From: Mycolicibacterium komossense
Lineage (GTDB): Bacteria > Actinomycetota > Actinomycetes > Mycobacteriales > Mycobacteriaceae
NCBI RefSeq assembly: GCF_025822605.1
Contig: NZ_JACKTY010000050.1
Location: 1-64,000, forward strand
Direction: 5' to 3'
Length of the DNA: 64,000 nucleotides
Part shown: in pieces, positions 13,492-22,652 of the stretch
Numbering within the stretch: position 1 is the first letter of the stretch
How the letters are laid out: the number at the start of each line of letters is the position of its first letter
Notes under the pieces: model-generated
What the model was told of the DNA's origin: nothing
Database searches by the model: none
What the model saw: the letters and a program-made list of their open reading frames with translations, nothing else
Translations under genes and position numbers: made by a program

Positions 13492-13522
13492 GAAGCACGC
13501 TACCAAGCTGCGCCACACCCCG
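13449..13522 (-). tRNA. tRNA-Pro (CGG)
   Basis: The - strand reads CGGGGTG for the acceptor 5' strand, a D-arm with AGCTTGGTAGC, anticodon stem CTTCG/CGAAG with loop TTCGGGA (anticodon CGG), a GGTTCGAATCC T-arm and the CACCCCG acceptor partner with discriminator A. CCA is not encoded. It is the integration target of the element. Confidence 0.96.
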
Positions 13523-13686
13523 CGTGAAGCTCCGTCAGCCTATCGCACCGCCCCGCCCGGAAGCCAAACGCGTATCCCGGCCACCTGTTGGGTAGGCAAC
13601 ACGCGGTACCGGGATGGATCTGGCGTGTCGGTGACGTTGTGGAGGTAGGCGATTAATTAGCATTTCATGAGGAAATGGAGACGACT

Positions 13687-13890
13687 ATGACTGCTTTGGG
13701 AGCCACCCTGTACGTAGGGCTGTTCGCCCTGGCCGCGCTCTGGCTGTTTCTGACGGCTGAGGGCCCCGTCGGCGCCGAGAAGGGCACTGCAGGTCAAGGC
13801 CAGCGACAGGACTTTTCGAACTCGACGAATCGGTCAACCGATTCAGCGGGATCGATACCCATGCTGGCCAGCCAGTCGTCGTCGAAGTAG
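13687..13890 (+). CDS. Small putative membrane protein
   Basis: A frame from ATG 13687 (ATG 13675 is also possible) with GGAG near 13678 encodes one clear membrane helix (LGATLYVGLFALAALWLFLTA) and a polar tail. The last 97 bp are antisense to the end of the converging cysteine desulfhydrase gene. Its own promoter and conservation cannot be judged here. It could be a genuine single-pass protein or a chance frame in high-GC DNA. Confidence 0.4.
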   Translation: MTALGATLYVGLFALAALWLFLTAEGPVGAEKGTAGQGQRQDFSNSTNRSTDSAGSIPMLASQSSSK

Positions 13891-14888
13891 GTATCGGTGT
13901 AGCGGTCGCCGCTGTCGGCGAGCAGCGTGACCACCGAACCGCATCGGCCTTCGGCCACCATCTCCGTCAGCAATTCGAACGCGCCGCAGATATTCGTGCC
14001 CGTCGACGGACCCACCTTGCGGCCCAGTACCCGGCTGATGTGCCGCGCTGCCGCCACCGACGCCGCATCGGGCACCGAGATCATCCGATCGACCACACCA
14101 GGCAGGAACGATGGTTCCACCCGGGGGCGACCAATCCCTTCGATGCGTGACGAGGCCCCTGTGACCACGTCTTTACCCTGGACATAGGACGGGTAGAACG
14201 CGGAATTCTCCGGGTCCACCACGCACAGTCGTGTGCTGTGTCGGCGATATCGGATGTAGCGGCCCACAGTGGCGCTGGTGCCGCCCGTGCCCGCGCCCAC
14301 CACGATCCACTCCGGTATCGGATGTTCTTCGTCGCGCATCTGCTGATAGATCGACTCGGCGATGTTGTTGTTTCCCCGCCAGTCGGTGGCACGTTCGGCG
14401 TTGGTGAACTGGTCCAGGTAATGGCCGCCGGTCTCGGTCGCCAGCCGTTCGGCTTCGGCGTAGACCAAGCTGGACTTTTCGACGAAATGGCAGCGTCCGC
14501 CCTGCGCCTCGATGAGGGCCACCTTGGAGGGGCTGGTGGATGACGGCATCACCGCGATGAATGGAAGCCCGAGCAGAGCAGCGAAATACGCCTCGGACAC
14601 GGCGGTCGATCCTGATGAGGCCTCCACCACCGTGGTGGTCTCGTCAATCCAGCCGTTACACAATGCGTAGAGGAACAGGGACCGGGCCAACCGGTGCTTG
14701 AGACTTCCGGTGATGTGGGTCGTCTCGTCTTTGAGATAGAGCGCAACGCCACAGTCGCCCACCCATGACGCGGGAAGTGGGTAGCGAAGAAGGTGCGTGT
14801 CTGCGCTACGCCTGGAATCAGCCTCGATCAACCGGACGGCGTTATCGGCCCAGGCCCGTGAGCGACTGCGGTCCGTGGCCGCGGTCAC
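13794..14888 (-). CDS. cds1: PLP-dependent L-cysteine desulfhydrase (Cds1-like)
   Basis: A 364-residue fold-type II PLP enzyme. The start at GTG 14888 overlaps the phosphoesterase stop as GTGA. The PLP lysine is in TGSLKHRLARS, the substrate loop is EASSGSTAVSEA, and the phosphate-binding Gly loop is VGAGTGGTSATVG. The gene is adjacent to the Rv3683-like phosphoesterase and ponA2, as Rv3684 (Cds1, which releases H2S from cysteine) is in M. tuberculosis. Cysteine synthase activity cannot be excluded from motifs alone; the identification rests on synteny plus family. Confidence 0.85.
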   Translation of the reverse strand: MTAATDRSRSRAWADNAVRLIEADSRRSADTHLLRYPLPASWVGDCGVALYLKDETTHITGSLKHRLARSLFLYALCNGWIDETTTVVEASSGSTAVSEAYFAALLGLPFIAVMPSSTSPSKVALIEAQGGRCHFVEKSSLVYAEAERLATETGGHYLDQFTNAERATDWRGNNNIAESIYQQMRDEEHPIPEWIVVGAGTGGTSATVGRYIRYRRHSTRLCVVDPENSAFYPSYVQGKDVVTGASSRIEGIGRPRVEPSFLPGVVDRMISVPDAASVAAARHISRVLGRKVGPSTGTNICGAFELLTEMVAEGRCGSVVTLLADSGDRYTDTYFDDDWLASMGIDPAESVDRFVEFEKSCRWP

Positions 14889-15877
14889 CGCACCGCGGCC
14901 GTGGGGGACGAATGGCTGCGTCGGCGATCCCCTGCGTCCGGTCCGCCGATCGGGGCGGCGACGAGCGTCAGCAGGGTGGCCTCCGGACGGCAGCAGAACC
15001 GCATCGGGGCGAACGGCGACGTGCCGATACCCGCGGACACGTAGAGGCCCATATCGGCACCCCACCGCGACGGCCCCTTCACCCGAGACCGGTCCAGGCC
15101 GCAGTTGGTCACCAGGGCGCCGTAGAACGGCACGCACAGCTGACCGCCGTGCGTGTGACCGGCCATCACCAGCTGGTAGCCGTCGGCAGCGAACCGATCC
15201 AGCACCCGGGGTTCGGGGGAATGCGTCAGCCCGAGCCGAAGGTTCGCCGCCGGACTGGCCGGTCCCGCGATCGTGTCGTAGCGGTCGCGATCGATATGCG
15301 GATCGTCGACGCCGGCCGCGGCGATCGTCAGGCCGCCGACCTCGAACTCCCGCCGGGTGTGCGTCATGTCCAGCCAGCCGCGTTCGGTGAACGCCGCCCG
15401 GAGGTCCTGCCACGGCAGCGGCTCGCCGTGGATGCGGGCCTCAGGCTTGATCAGATAGTTGGCCGGGTTCTTCATCCGTGGCCCGAAGTAGTCGTTGCTG
15501 CCGAACACGAAGACGCCGGGTACCGACAGCAGGTCTCCGAGGGCCTGCACGACGGCAGGTACGGCCTTGGGATGCGACAGGTTGTCGCCACTGTTGACCA
15601 CCAGGTCCGGTTCCCAGCTCGCCAGCTCCCGGATCCACGCCTGTTTGTGGCGCTGGTTGGGGCGCATGTGCAGGTCGCTGATGTGCAGCACCCGCAACGG
15701 CGTCGAGCCTGGGCTGAGCACCGGCATCGTCACCTCGCGCATCACGAACGCATTGCGCTCGATGATCGAGGCGTAGCCGATCCCGGCGATGGCAGAGCCG
15801 AGGGTGACTGCGGCGGCGCTTTTCAGAACAGGCAATGCGGCAGGCATGTGCAAAAGCCTACTGCGCCCTTCCGCCAT
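14885..15877 (-). CDS. Membrane-anchored metallophosphoesterase (Rv3683-like)
   Basis: A 330-residue protein; ATG 15877 is used, ATG 15847 is a good alternative. An N-terminal hydrophobic segment (ALPVLKSAAAVTLGSAIAGIG) probably anchors it to the membrane. Calcineurin-type metal ligands follow in order: ISDLHM, NSGDNLS, GSNDYF, then LTHSPEP and MAGHTHGGQ. These define a dinuclear metal phosphoesterase of the YkuE-like group. It is between ponA2 and cds1 on the same strand, 33 bp after ponA2, so the three probably share transcripts. Substrate unknown; a cell-envelope phosphoester is plausible. Confidence 0.88.
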   Translation of the reverse strand: MAEGRSRLLHMPAALPVLKSAAAVTLGSAIAGIGYASIIERNAFVMREVTMPVLSPGSTPLRVLHISDLHMRPNQRHKQAWIRELASWEPDLVVNSGDNLSHPKAVPAVVQALGDLLSVPGVFVFGSNDYFGPRMKNPANYLIKPEARIHGEPLPWQDLRAAFTERGWLDMTHTRREFEVGGLTIAAAGVDDPHIDRDRYDTIAGPASPAANLRLGLTHSPEPRVLDRFAADGYQLVMAGHTHGGQLCVPFYGALVTNCGLDRSRVKGPSRWGADMGLYVSAGIGTSPFAPMRFCCRPEATLLTLVAAPIGGPDAGDRRRSHSSPTAAVR

Positions 15878-15909
15878 CCAGCGCGCCTCACCCGTCCGGC
15901 GCTGCGTGA

Positions 15910-18354
15910 CTACGGCGGCGGAGGAGGTGGCGGTGGCGGCGGCAACAGCACCGGCACTGTGATGGGGGGCAGGCCGGGGATCTCGACGACCGTCTGACCG
16001 AACTCCGGCGGAGCGCCGTCGATCGGCGGCAACCCGACGGGCGGCGGCGGTGGTGCCGGGGGGATCCCGTTGCTGATCTGAATGGTGATGATCGATCCCG
16101 GCACCGTCTGCCCGTTCGGGGAGGTGCCGACGACGGTGCCGAACGCGGAACCGCTGTTCACCGGATTGGCCTGGTCGGCGACCTGGAATCCGGCATCCTT
16201 CAGGCGCTGTCGGGCGGCGTTCTGGTCCAGCCCGGCGACGCTGGGCACCCGCGAACCGGGCGCGCCGTCGACATAGCGCGGATCGGTCGGCGGCAGGCTG
16301 ACATCGCCCCAGTTGTTGGCGATCGGCGTCATCGCCGTGTACCAGGTTCGGGCCGGCTCGTTACCGCCGAACAGGTTGCCGTCTCCGCACTGGCGCAGCG
16401 GGAACGAGCAGAGCTCGCCCGGGGTGGTGGAGTCGTCGTAGATGTAGTTGGCGGCCGCATAGTGGTTGGTGAAACCGAGGAAGCCGGAGGATCGGTGCGC
16501 CTCGGTGGTCCCGGTCTTACCCGAAACCGGCAGATTCCAGCCGACCGAACCGGCCGCGCCGGCTGACGTACCCGAGCCGGTGTCGTCCTTGCTCAGCGCG
16601 TTGGCCAAGGTGTTCGCCAATCCCTGCGGAACCACCTGCTGGCAGGTCTCGGTGGTCACCGCGACCTCGTTGCCGTTGCGGTCGTAGACCTTGTCGATCG
16701 GGTTGGGCGGGCACCAGGTGCCGCCGGAGGCCAAAGTGGCAGCCACATTGGACAGCTCGAGGGCATTGACGGCGAGCGGGCCCAGCGTGAACGAGCCGAG
16801 ATTCTGCCGTTTGACGAAATCGGCCAGGCTTTCGTTGTTGTCGGGGTCGTACGACCGCGCCGTCCCCGGCTGCGCGTAGGAGCGCAGGCCCAGTTTGACG
16901 GCCATATCGACCGTGCGCTGCACGCCCACCTGGGAAATCAATTTGGCGAAAGCGGTATTGGGCGACGTTGCTAGGGCGTCGGTGACGCTCATCGTGCCGC
17001 GATAGTTACCGGCGTTCTGTACACACCAGGTTTCCTTCGGGCAGCCCTTCGCGCCGCCACTGCCGAGGCCTTTCGCCTCGAACCGGGCCGGCACGTCGAG
17101 CGTCGCGTTGATGCCCATCCCCATGTCCAGCGCGGCGGCGGTGGTGAAGATCTTGAAGATCGACCCGGCGCCGTCGCCGACGAGGGAGAACGGTTGCGGT
17201 TGCATGGTCTCGCCGGCGTCGAGATTCAGGCCGTAAGTGCGGTTGCTGACCATCGCCATCACCGGGTGCGATTCCTTGCCGGGGGCGATGATGCTCATCA
17301 CGCTGGCGACGCCGGAGAGGTCCGGGGCGGCGATGCTGTCCACCGCCGCCTTGGTCGAATTCTGCACGTCGGGGTCCAGGGTGGTCTTGATCAGGTAGCC
17401 GCCCTTGGCCAGTTGGTCCTTACTGATGCCGGCTCGCGCCAGATACTCCTGAACGTAGTCGCAGAAGAAGGCGCGGTCGCCGGCGGCGATACAGCCCCGT
17501 GGCAACTCGTTGGGCTGCGGGAGGATGCCGAGGGGCTGTTCCTTGGCCGCCCGCAGTGCGTCAGCATCTTGCGGGATGTTCTCGATCATGGTGTCCAGCA
17601 CGACATTTCGTCGCTCCAGAGCGCCATCGGGGTTGGTATACGGGTTCAGGGTGCTCGTCGACTGGACCATGCCGGCCAGCAGCGCTGCCTGCTGCCAGTT
17701 CAGGTCGGTCGCGTTGATCCCGAAATAGGTCTGCGCCGCGTCCTGTACGCCAAAAGCGTTGTTGCCGAACGACACCAGATTGAGGTATCGGGTGAGGATC
17801 TCGGGTTTGGTGAAGGTCTTGTCGAGCGTCAGCGCCATCCGGATCTCGCGCAGCTTGCGCGCCGGGGTGGTTTCGATGGCCGCCCGCTTCTCGGCGTCGG
17901 TCTGGGCGATGACGAGTAATTGATAGTTCTTGACGTACTGCTGCTCGAGCGTGGAACCGCCGCGGGTCTGCGCATCGCCTGAGGCGTAGCCGGCCAGACC
18001 AGTCAGCGTGCCTTTCCAGTCGACACCGTTGTGTTCGGCAAACCGTTTGTCCTCGATCGAGACGATTGCCAGTTTCATCGTGTCGGCGATTTTGTCGCTC
18101 GGCACCTCGAAGCGGCGTTGCGAATACAGCCACGCGATCGTGTTGCCTTTGGCGTCGACCATCGTCGACACCGCGGGGACCTGACCTTCGACCAGCTGGG
18201 CCGAACCGTTGGCCACGACGTCCGAGGCTCGGTTGGAGACCAACCCGATCCCGCCGACCATCGGAAACAGGAATGCCGCCACAAGAACACTGGCGAGCAG
18301 GCAGCACCACGCCATCTTGATGACGGTGACTGCGACCGGGGGGCGGTCTGACAT
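15910..18354 (-). CDS. ponA2: Bifunctional class A penicillin-binding protein PonA2
   Basis: An 814-residue envelope enzyme that polymerises and cross-links peptidoglycan. Order: cytoplasmic N-terminus and one membrane helix (about 10-40), GT51 transglycosylase with catalytic EDKRFAEHNGVDW, the GGSTLEQQYVKN motif and RKLREI; then a transpeptidase with SIFK (S-x-x-K), SPN and KTGT motifs; then one PASTA domain (PSVAGLDQNAARQRLKDAGF) and a proline-rich tail with 10 consecutive prolines at the end. Length and PASTA domain match mycobacterial PonA2. Divergent from whiB4. Confidence 0.95.
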   Translation of the reverse strand: MSDRPPVAVTVIKMAWCCLLASVLVAAFLFPMVGGIGLVSNRASDVVANGSAQLVEGQVPAVSTMVDAKGNTIAWLYSQRRFEVPSDKIADTMKLAIVSIEDKRFAEHNGVDWKGTLTGLAGYASGDAQTRGGSTLEQQYVKNYQLLVIAQTDAEKRAAIETTPARKLREIRMALTLDKTFTKPEILTRYLNLVSFGNNAFGVQDAAQTYFGINATDLNWQQAALLAGMVQSTSTLNPYTNPDGALERRNVVLDTMIENIPQDADALRAAKEQPLGILPQPNELPRGCIAAGDRAFFCDYVQEYLARAGISKDQLAKGGYLIKTTLDPDVQNSTKAAVDSIAAPDLSGVASVMSIIAPGKESHPVMAMVSNRTYGLNLDAGETMQPQPFSLVGDGAGSIFKIFTTAAALDMGMGINATLDVPARFEAKGLGSGGAKGCPKETWCVQNAGNYRGTMSVTDALATSPNTAFAKLISQVGVQRTVDMAVKLGLRSYAQPGTARSYDPDNNESLADFVKRQNLGSFTLGPLAVNALELSNVAATLASGGTWCPPNPIDKVYDRNGNEVAVTTETCQQVVPQGLANTLANALSKDDTGSGTSAGAAGSVGWNLPVSGKTGTTEAHRSSGFLGFTNHYAAANYIYDDSTTPGELCSFPLRQCGDGNLFGGNEPARTWYTAMTPIANNWGDVSLPPTDPRYVDGAPGSRVPSVAGLDQNAARQRLKDAGFQVADQANPVNSGSAFGTVVGTSPNGQTVPGSIITIQISNGIPPAPPPPPVGLPPIDGAPPEFGQTVVEIPGLPPITVPVLLPPPPPPPPPP

Positions 18355-18654
18355 GCCCTACAGAGTAACTATGCCGTCTGCACGTCCATCGCCCATGCGG
18401 CTACGCAAAGAACTGACTGAGAACAACCTGGTAGCAGGCTGAGGAGCGCTTCACACGGTTTTTCGGGATTGACGGCACGGCCGTCCCAAAAAAGTGGGCC
18501 GGAGACTGTTGCGCAAACGACACCTGACCACCTAACTTAGACAGACAGTGCGACACAGGTAACAAAGACCTGCGCAATGTGGCGTAGATCGCATAGGCGT
18601 TCTACACCCGTGGACAGTGCCACCGGAAGGTGGCTTGAGCGAAGGGGAGCGCTG
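18355..18654. promoter_or_regulatory. ponA2-whiB4 divergent intergenic region
   Basis: About 300 bp between two divergent starts. A TTGACG -35-like element occurs on + near 18469, followed by GC-rich dyads. GCGAAGGGGAG just before 18655 is the whiB4 ribosome site. No additional gene is supported. Confidence 0.45.
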
Positions 18655-19008
18655 ATGTCCGGTTCTCAGCCCGCACCGCGCAGAACGACCGCAGTGATGA
18701 CTCAGAGTGCTGTGCAGAGTGCCGAAGCCGAGGCGCGAATCGCGTGGGTATCCCAAGCCAGATGCCGCGGTGCCGACCCGGATGAACTGTTCGTCCGCGG
18801 AGCCGCCCAGCGCAAGGCCGCGGTGATCTGCCGGCACTGCCCGGTGATCGCCGAATGCGGTGCCGACGCCCTGGACAACCGCGTCGAGTTCGGAGTCTGG
18901 GGTGGGATGACCGAACGTCAGCGTCGGGCGCTGCTCAAACAGCACCCCGATGTGGTGTCGTGGTCGGACTTCTTTTCTGCCCAACGCAAGCACCGCAGCG
19001 CTGGCTAA
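18655..19008 (+). CDS. whiB4: WhiB4 iron-sulfur redox regulator
   Basis: A 117-residue protein from ATG 18655, with a strong purine-rich site upstream. It is a Wbl-family protein with four cluster cysteines: C37, C59, C62 and C68 (ARCRGAD, CRHCPVIAEC), followed by the GVWGG turn (80-84) and a basic tail. WhiB4 in M. tuberculosis holds an oxygen-sensitive [4Fe-4S] cluster and controls oxidative-stress genes. Context between ponA2 and the Get3-like pair matches Rv3681c. Its stop overlaps the converging bagB stop. Confidence 0.95.
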   Translation: MSGSQPAPRRTTAVMTQSAVQSAEAEARIAWVSQARCRGADPDELFVRGAAQRKAAVICRHCPVIAECGADALDNRVEFGVWGGMTERQRRALLKQHPDVVSWSDFFSAQRKHRSAG

Positions 19009-20129
19009 CTTTTAGCCGAAGTAATCTGATCGGCGATGGCCCGCAGCGCGTCAAGATCAGACACGTCGAACGGCAGTGACGGCACACCGACGATGGCCAC
19101 CGATGGGTTGGCGCCGGTGAAGCGTGACAGCAGCCGCACCTCACGCTTCGCCGTCAGTGCCCGATCGGCATGAACCCGCAGGACAGCCGCAGGTAGTGAC
19201 TGTGGGTCCGTCGCTTCGAGAGCTTCGGCGCCGTCGACCGCGCGTTCCACCGACAACATGCACAAAGTTGGGTGGGTGCGGTTCAGGATCAGGCCCGCCA
19301 GCGGCATGCTCTCCTGCGATAACCGGTCGATGAAGAATGACGCCTCCCGCAGCGCGTCCGGCTCGGCGGCGGAGACCACGACGAACTGAGTACCGCGGCG
19401 CTTGAGCAACTCGTACGTCCGGTCGGCCTTCTCCCGGAACCCGCCGAACGTCGAATCCAACGACTGGACGAACGCCGAGGCGTCGGAGAGCATCTGGGAG
19501 CCCAGGATCGTCGACAGAGCCTTCATGGCCAGGCCGACCGCACCGGTGAGTAATTTGCCGATACCTCGACCGGGTGCCAACAGCAACCGCCACAGCCGGC
19601 CATCCATAAAACTGCCGAGCCGTTTGGGTGCGTCCAAGAAATCCAACGCATTGCGCGACGGTGGGGTGTCCACGACCACCAGGTCCCAGCGATCCTGGGC
19701 AAGTAGCTGGCCGAGTTTCTCCATAGCCATGTACTCCTGCGTTCCCGCCAAGGAGGTGGCCACGGTTTGATAGAACTGATTATCCAAAATCGCTTGTGCG
19801 CGTTCAGTTCCCGAGTATTCGGTGACCATCTCGTCGAACGTCCGGCGCATGTCGAGCATCATCGCGTGTAATTCGCCGGTCACCTCGGGGGCCAGCGGAA
19901 CCCGTTGCGGTGTATTGCCGAGATCCTTGATCCCCAGGGCTTGGGCGAGGCGCCGCGCCGGGTCGATCGTCAACACCACCACCGTGCGGCCGTATTCCGC
20001 GGCACGCAATGCCATCGCGGCGGCCGTGGTGGTCTTGCCGACGCCACCTGCGCCACAACACACCACCACCCGGTTGGTGCGGTCGGCCAGGATGGACGCC
20101 ATATCGAGCGTCTGCGGTGTCGTGCTCAT
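19005..20129 (-). CDS. bagB: Get3/ArsA-like ATPase, second subunit (Rv3680-like)
   Basis: A 374-residue deviant-Walker ATPase. The P-loop is GAGGVGKTT (26-34); switch segments are TIDPARRL and VVVDTPPSRNALDFLD. It lies 2 bp after the partner ATPase. The M. tuberculosis pair Rv3679/Rv3680 is described as a bacterial Get3-like heterocomplex. No ArsB-type membrane partner lies nearby, so arsenite export is not indicated; a targeting or chaperone-like role is inferred by homology. Confidence 0.88.
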   Translation of the reverse strand: MSTTPQTLDMASILADRTNRVVVCCGAGGVGKTTTAAAMALRAAEYGRTVVVLTIDPARRLAQALGIKDLGNTPQRVPLAPEVTGELHAMMLDMRRTFDEMVTEYSGTERAQAILDNQFYQTVATSLAGTQEYMAMEKLGQLLAQDRWDLVVVDTPPSRNALDFLDAPKRLGSFMDGRLWRLLLAPGRGIGKLLTGAVGLAMKALSTILGSQMLSDASAFVQSLDSTFGGFREKADRTYELLKRRGTQFVVVSAAEPDALREASFFIDRLSQESMPLAGLILNRTHPTLCMLSVERAVDGAEALEATDPQSLPAAVLRVHADRALTAKREVRLLSRFTGANPSVAIVGVPSLPFDVSDLDALRAIADQITSAKS

Positions 20130-20131
20130 GG

Positions 20132-21154
20132 CTACCTGACTCCTTGCTGGGCGAGCGCTTCCGCAAGCTCGTAAAGGCTGCCGAGATCGATCCCGTCGTT
20201 GATGGCGGGCAGTTCGAGCCGGGGTACCTTGATCTCGTCGAGCTGTTCTGCGCTCTCGGCGCGGGCGCGAACCCGCGTGGCATGCTCGATGGTCTCGGTC
20301 AGCAGGCCCGCGAATTCGTTGTCGGGCAAGGTGATTCCGGCCTGGGTCAGCCCGGCCCGGACGGCATCGGCGTCGATGTCGCCTTCGGCCGCCTTGGCCA
20401 GGTCGTCGGGCGGCAGGAACAGGGGGATGTTCCGGTTGACGATGACACTGCCGATCGGTAGGCCCAGTCCCTGGAGTTCTTCGATCGCCTCGACCGTCTC
20501 CTGAATCGGTAGCGCCTCGAGCAGAGTTACCAGGTGGATGGCGGTCTGCTCCGAATGCAGGAGTTTGACCACACCCTCGCTCTGCGAGTGGACCGGGCCA
20601 CCCTTGGCCAGGTCGGCGACGGCTTTGGTGACGTCGAGGAACCGGGAGATGCGCCCGGTGGGTGGGGAATCGACCACGACCGCGTCGTAAACCGGGCTCT
20701 TGGCCCCCTTGTTCGTGCGGACCACCGACTCCTTGATCTTGCCGGTGAGTAGCACGTCGCGCAGCCCCGGCGCGATCGTCGTGGCGAACTCGATGGCCCC
20801 GACCCGCCGCATGGCGCGGCCGGCGATACCGAGGTTGTAGAACATGTCGATGTATTCGAGGAACGCCGCCTCGGTGTCGATGGCCAGCGCGTTGACTTGA
20901 CCGCCACGTTCGGCAGTCGCGATCTTGACCTCTTCATAGGGCAGCGGCGGGACGTCGAAGAGCTGGGCAATGCCTTGGCGCCCTTCGACTTCCACCAAAA
21001 GGACCTTGCGTCCGCCGGCGGCCAGCGTCAGCGCGAGAGCCGCCGCGACAGTCGATTTGCCGGTGCCGCCCTTACCCGTGACGAAATGCAGCCGGGCCTT
21101 CGCCAAGCGGGAGGGCCAGCCGACATTCATCCCGCCGTTGGGTGTGGTCGCCAT
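20132..21154 (-). CDS. bagA: Get3/ArsA-like ATPase, first subunit (Rv3679-like)
   Basis: A 340-residue ATPase with P-loop GKGGTGKST (27-35), the intradimer-type signature lysine in GKGG, and VVVDSPPTGRISRFLD as the downstream switch. It pairs with the next gene, separated by 2 bp, and both are conserved side by side in mycobacteria. It acts in the cytosol, probably as a complex with BagB that couples ATP hydrolysis to client binding. Naming follows the M. tuberculosis literature and is secure at the family level. Confidence 0.88.
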   Translation of the reverse strand: MATTPNGGMNVGWPSRLAKARLHFVTGKGGTGKSTVAAALALTLAAGGRKVLLVEVEGRQGIAQLFDVPPLPYEEVKIATAERGGQVNALAIDTEAAFLEYIDMFYNLGIAGRAMRRVGAIEFATTIAPGLRDVLLTGKIKESVVRTNKGAKSPVYDAVVVDSPPTGRISRFLDVTKAVADLAKGGPVHSQSEGVVKLLHSEQTAIHLVTLLEALPIQETVEAIEELQGLGLPIGSVIVNRNIPLFLPPDDLAKAAEGDIDADAVRAGLTQAGITLPDNEFAGLLTETIEHATRVRARAESAEQLDEIKVPRLELPAINDGIDLGSLYELAEALAQQGVR

Positions 21155-21197
21155 GTGTGCATGCTAACCGTGCGGCCCGCAAGGTTAAGCTCTGCCC

Positions 21198-21359
21198 ATG
21201 AGCGAGCTGACCACGTGGGAATACGCCACGGTCCCACTTCTGACCCATGCGACCAAGCAAATCCTCGATCAGTGGGGTGCCGATGGCTGGGAACTGGTGA
21301 CCGTGTTGCAGGGCCCGACCGGAGAGCAGCACGTCGCGTACCTGAAGCGACCCAAATGA
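21198..21359 (+). CDS. Small DUF4177-like protein, 53 aa
   Basis: Begins at ATG 21198 (MSELTTWEYATVPLLTHATK) and ends KRPK. The WEY...P(L)..H..K.ILD.WG..GWELV pattern is that of DUF4177-type small proteins. The stop overlaps the RidA start (ATGA), so it is coupled to the next two genes. In M. tuberculosis the equivalent small gene sits beside Rv3678c. Function unknown; it may act with the RidA-like or lactamase-like partner. Confidence 0.85.
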   Translation: MSELTTWEYATVPLLTHATKQILDQWGADGWELVTVLQGPTGEQHVAYLKRPK

Positions 21360-21811
21360 CCGTCTCGGCCCGCCTGACCGAGCTCGGTATCGAGCTACCG
21401 CCCGTCGTCAAGCCGGTGGCCGCCTACATCCCTGCCGTGCGGACCGGCAATCTCGTCTACACCTCAGGGCAGCTCCCGATGGTGGACGGCGCCCTGCCGG
21501 CCACCGGCAAGGTGGGCGCCGAAGTCAGTGCGGAGGACGCCAAGGAGTTCGCCCGCACGTGTGCCCTCAACGCGTTGGCGGCCGTGGATTCGGTGGTCGG
21601 CATCGACGCGGTGACCCGCGTCGTGAAGGTCGTCGGATTCGTGGCCTCCGCCCCGGGCTTCGGTGGGCAGCCAGGGGTGATCAACGGGGCTTCGGAGCTT
21701 TTCGGCGAGGTGTTCGGGGACGCAGGCGCCCACGCCCGATCCGCGGTCGGGGTTTCCGAGCTGCCGCTCAACGCACCGGTGGAAGTCGAGCTGATCGTCG
21801 AGGTGCAGTGA
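21356..21811 (+). CDS. RidA-family protein (Rv3678c-like)
   Basis: A 151-residue protein from ATG 21356, overlapping the previous stop. YIPAVRTGNLVYTSGQLP and a C-terminal HARSAVGVSELPLNAPVEVEL match RidA/YjgF proteins, which as trimers hydrolyse reactive enamine/imine intermediates from PLP enzymes. The arginine in HARSAVG corresponds to the conserved substrate carboxylate ligand. Its stop overlaps the next gene (GTGA). Activity is inferred from family. Confidence 0.9.
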   Translation: MTVSARLTELGIELPPVVKPVAAYIPAVRTGNLVYTSGQLPMVDGALPATGKVGAEVSAEDAKEFARTCALNALAAVDSVVGIDAVTRVVKVVGFVASAPGFGGQPGVINGASELFGEVFGDAGAHARSAVGVSELPLNAPVEVELIVEVQ

Positions 21812-22599
21812 CGCCACCCAGCGTCCCGACCCACCCGGCGTACGGCCTGCTCCGACCGGTCACCGAGACCGCATCGGTGCTGCTCTGCGACAACCCGGGC
21901 GTCATGACACTCGAGGGCACCAACACCTGGGTGCTGCGGGGGCCTGGCAGCGACGAGATCGTCATCGTCGACCCTGGCCCCGACGACGAGGCGCATATCG
22001 ACCGGCTGGCGGCTCTGGGGCGCGTCAGCCTGGTGCTGATCAGCCATAAGCACGGCGATCACACCGATGGGATCGACATGCTGGTCGAGCGCACCGGTGC
22101 GGTGGTGCGCTCGGTGGGCAGTGGCTTCCTCCGCGGCCTGGGCGGACCACTGACCGACGGCGAGGTGATCGACGCGGCAGGACTGCGGATCACCGTGCTG
22201 GCCACCCCGGGGCATACCGCTGACTCGGTGTCGTTCCTGCTCGACGACGCGGTGTTGACCGCGGACACGGTGCTGGGCCGCGGAACCACCGTCATCGACA
22301 ACGAAGACGGCAGCCTGCGTGACTATCTGGAGTCGCTGCGGCGCCTGCACGGACTCCGTGGCCGCACGGTGCTGCCCGGGCACGGCCCCGACCTTGCCGA
22401 TCTGGAATCGGTCACCGCGATGTATCTCGCGCATCGCGAAGAGCGACTCAACCAGGTGCGTGACGCGCTGCGCGAGCTGGGGGAAGATGCCGCGGCCCGC
22501 ACAGTTGTCGAGCACGTCTACACCGACGTCGACGAGAAGCTCTGGGACGCCGCCGAGAAATCGGTGCAGGCGCAGCTGGACTACCTGCGGGCCGAGTGA
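21808..22599 (+). CDS. Metallo-beta-lactamase fold hydrolase (Rv3677c-like)
   Basis: A 263-residue protein from GTG 21808 (GTGA overlap with RidA). The MBL metal motif is SHKHGDHTDG (H-x-H-x-D-H), with later ligands in TPGHTADS, LTADTVLG and PGHGPD. The C-terminal helical part (HREERLNQVRDAL, LWDAAEKSVQAQL) is that of LACTB2-type hydrolases, some of which are endoribonucleases. It could hydrolyse thioesters, lactones or RNA; the substrate is not evident. Ends in a convergent junction with crp. Confidence 0.9.
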   Translation: MTPPSVPTHPAYGLLRPVTETASVLLCDNPGVMTLEGTNTWVLRGPGSDEIVIVDPGPDDEAHIDRLAALGRVSLVLISHKHGDHTDGIDMLVERTGAVVRSVGSGFLRGLGGPLTDGEVIDAAGLRITVLATPGHTADSVSFLLDDAVLTADTVLGRGTTVIDNEDGSLRDYLESLRRLHGLRGRTVLPGHGPDLADLESVTAMYLAHREERLNQVRDALRELGEDAAARTVVEHVYTDVDEKLWDAAEKSVQAQLDYLRAE

Positions 22600-22602
22600 T
22601 TA

Positions 22603-22641
22603 CGGCGTGCCCATAACCGGTCAGCGGTCGTGAGCACGCCG
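22603..22641. terminator. Convergent hairpin between the MBL gene and crp
   Basis: CGGCGTGC (22603-22610) pairs perfectly with GCACGCCG (22634-22641). It is the only dyad in the 53-bp gap between two converging genes. Confidence 0.45.
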
Positions 22642-22652
22642 AAATCGCAGAG

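Noticed and set aside
15910..15970. GGC/GGT-rich repeat
   Set aside because: It encodes the C-terminal polyproline tail of PonA2 on the - strand rather than an independent repeat element.
19005..21154. Arsenite export operon
   Set aside because: The two ArsA-like ATPases are the mycobacterial Get3-like pair; there is no arsB, arsR or arsD gene nearby.
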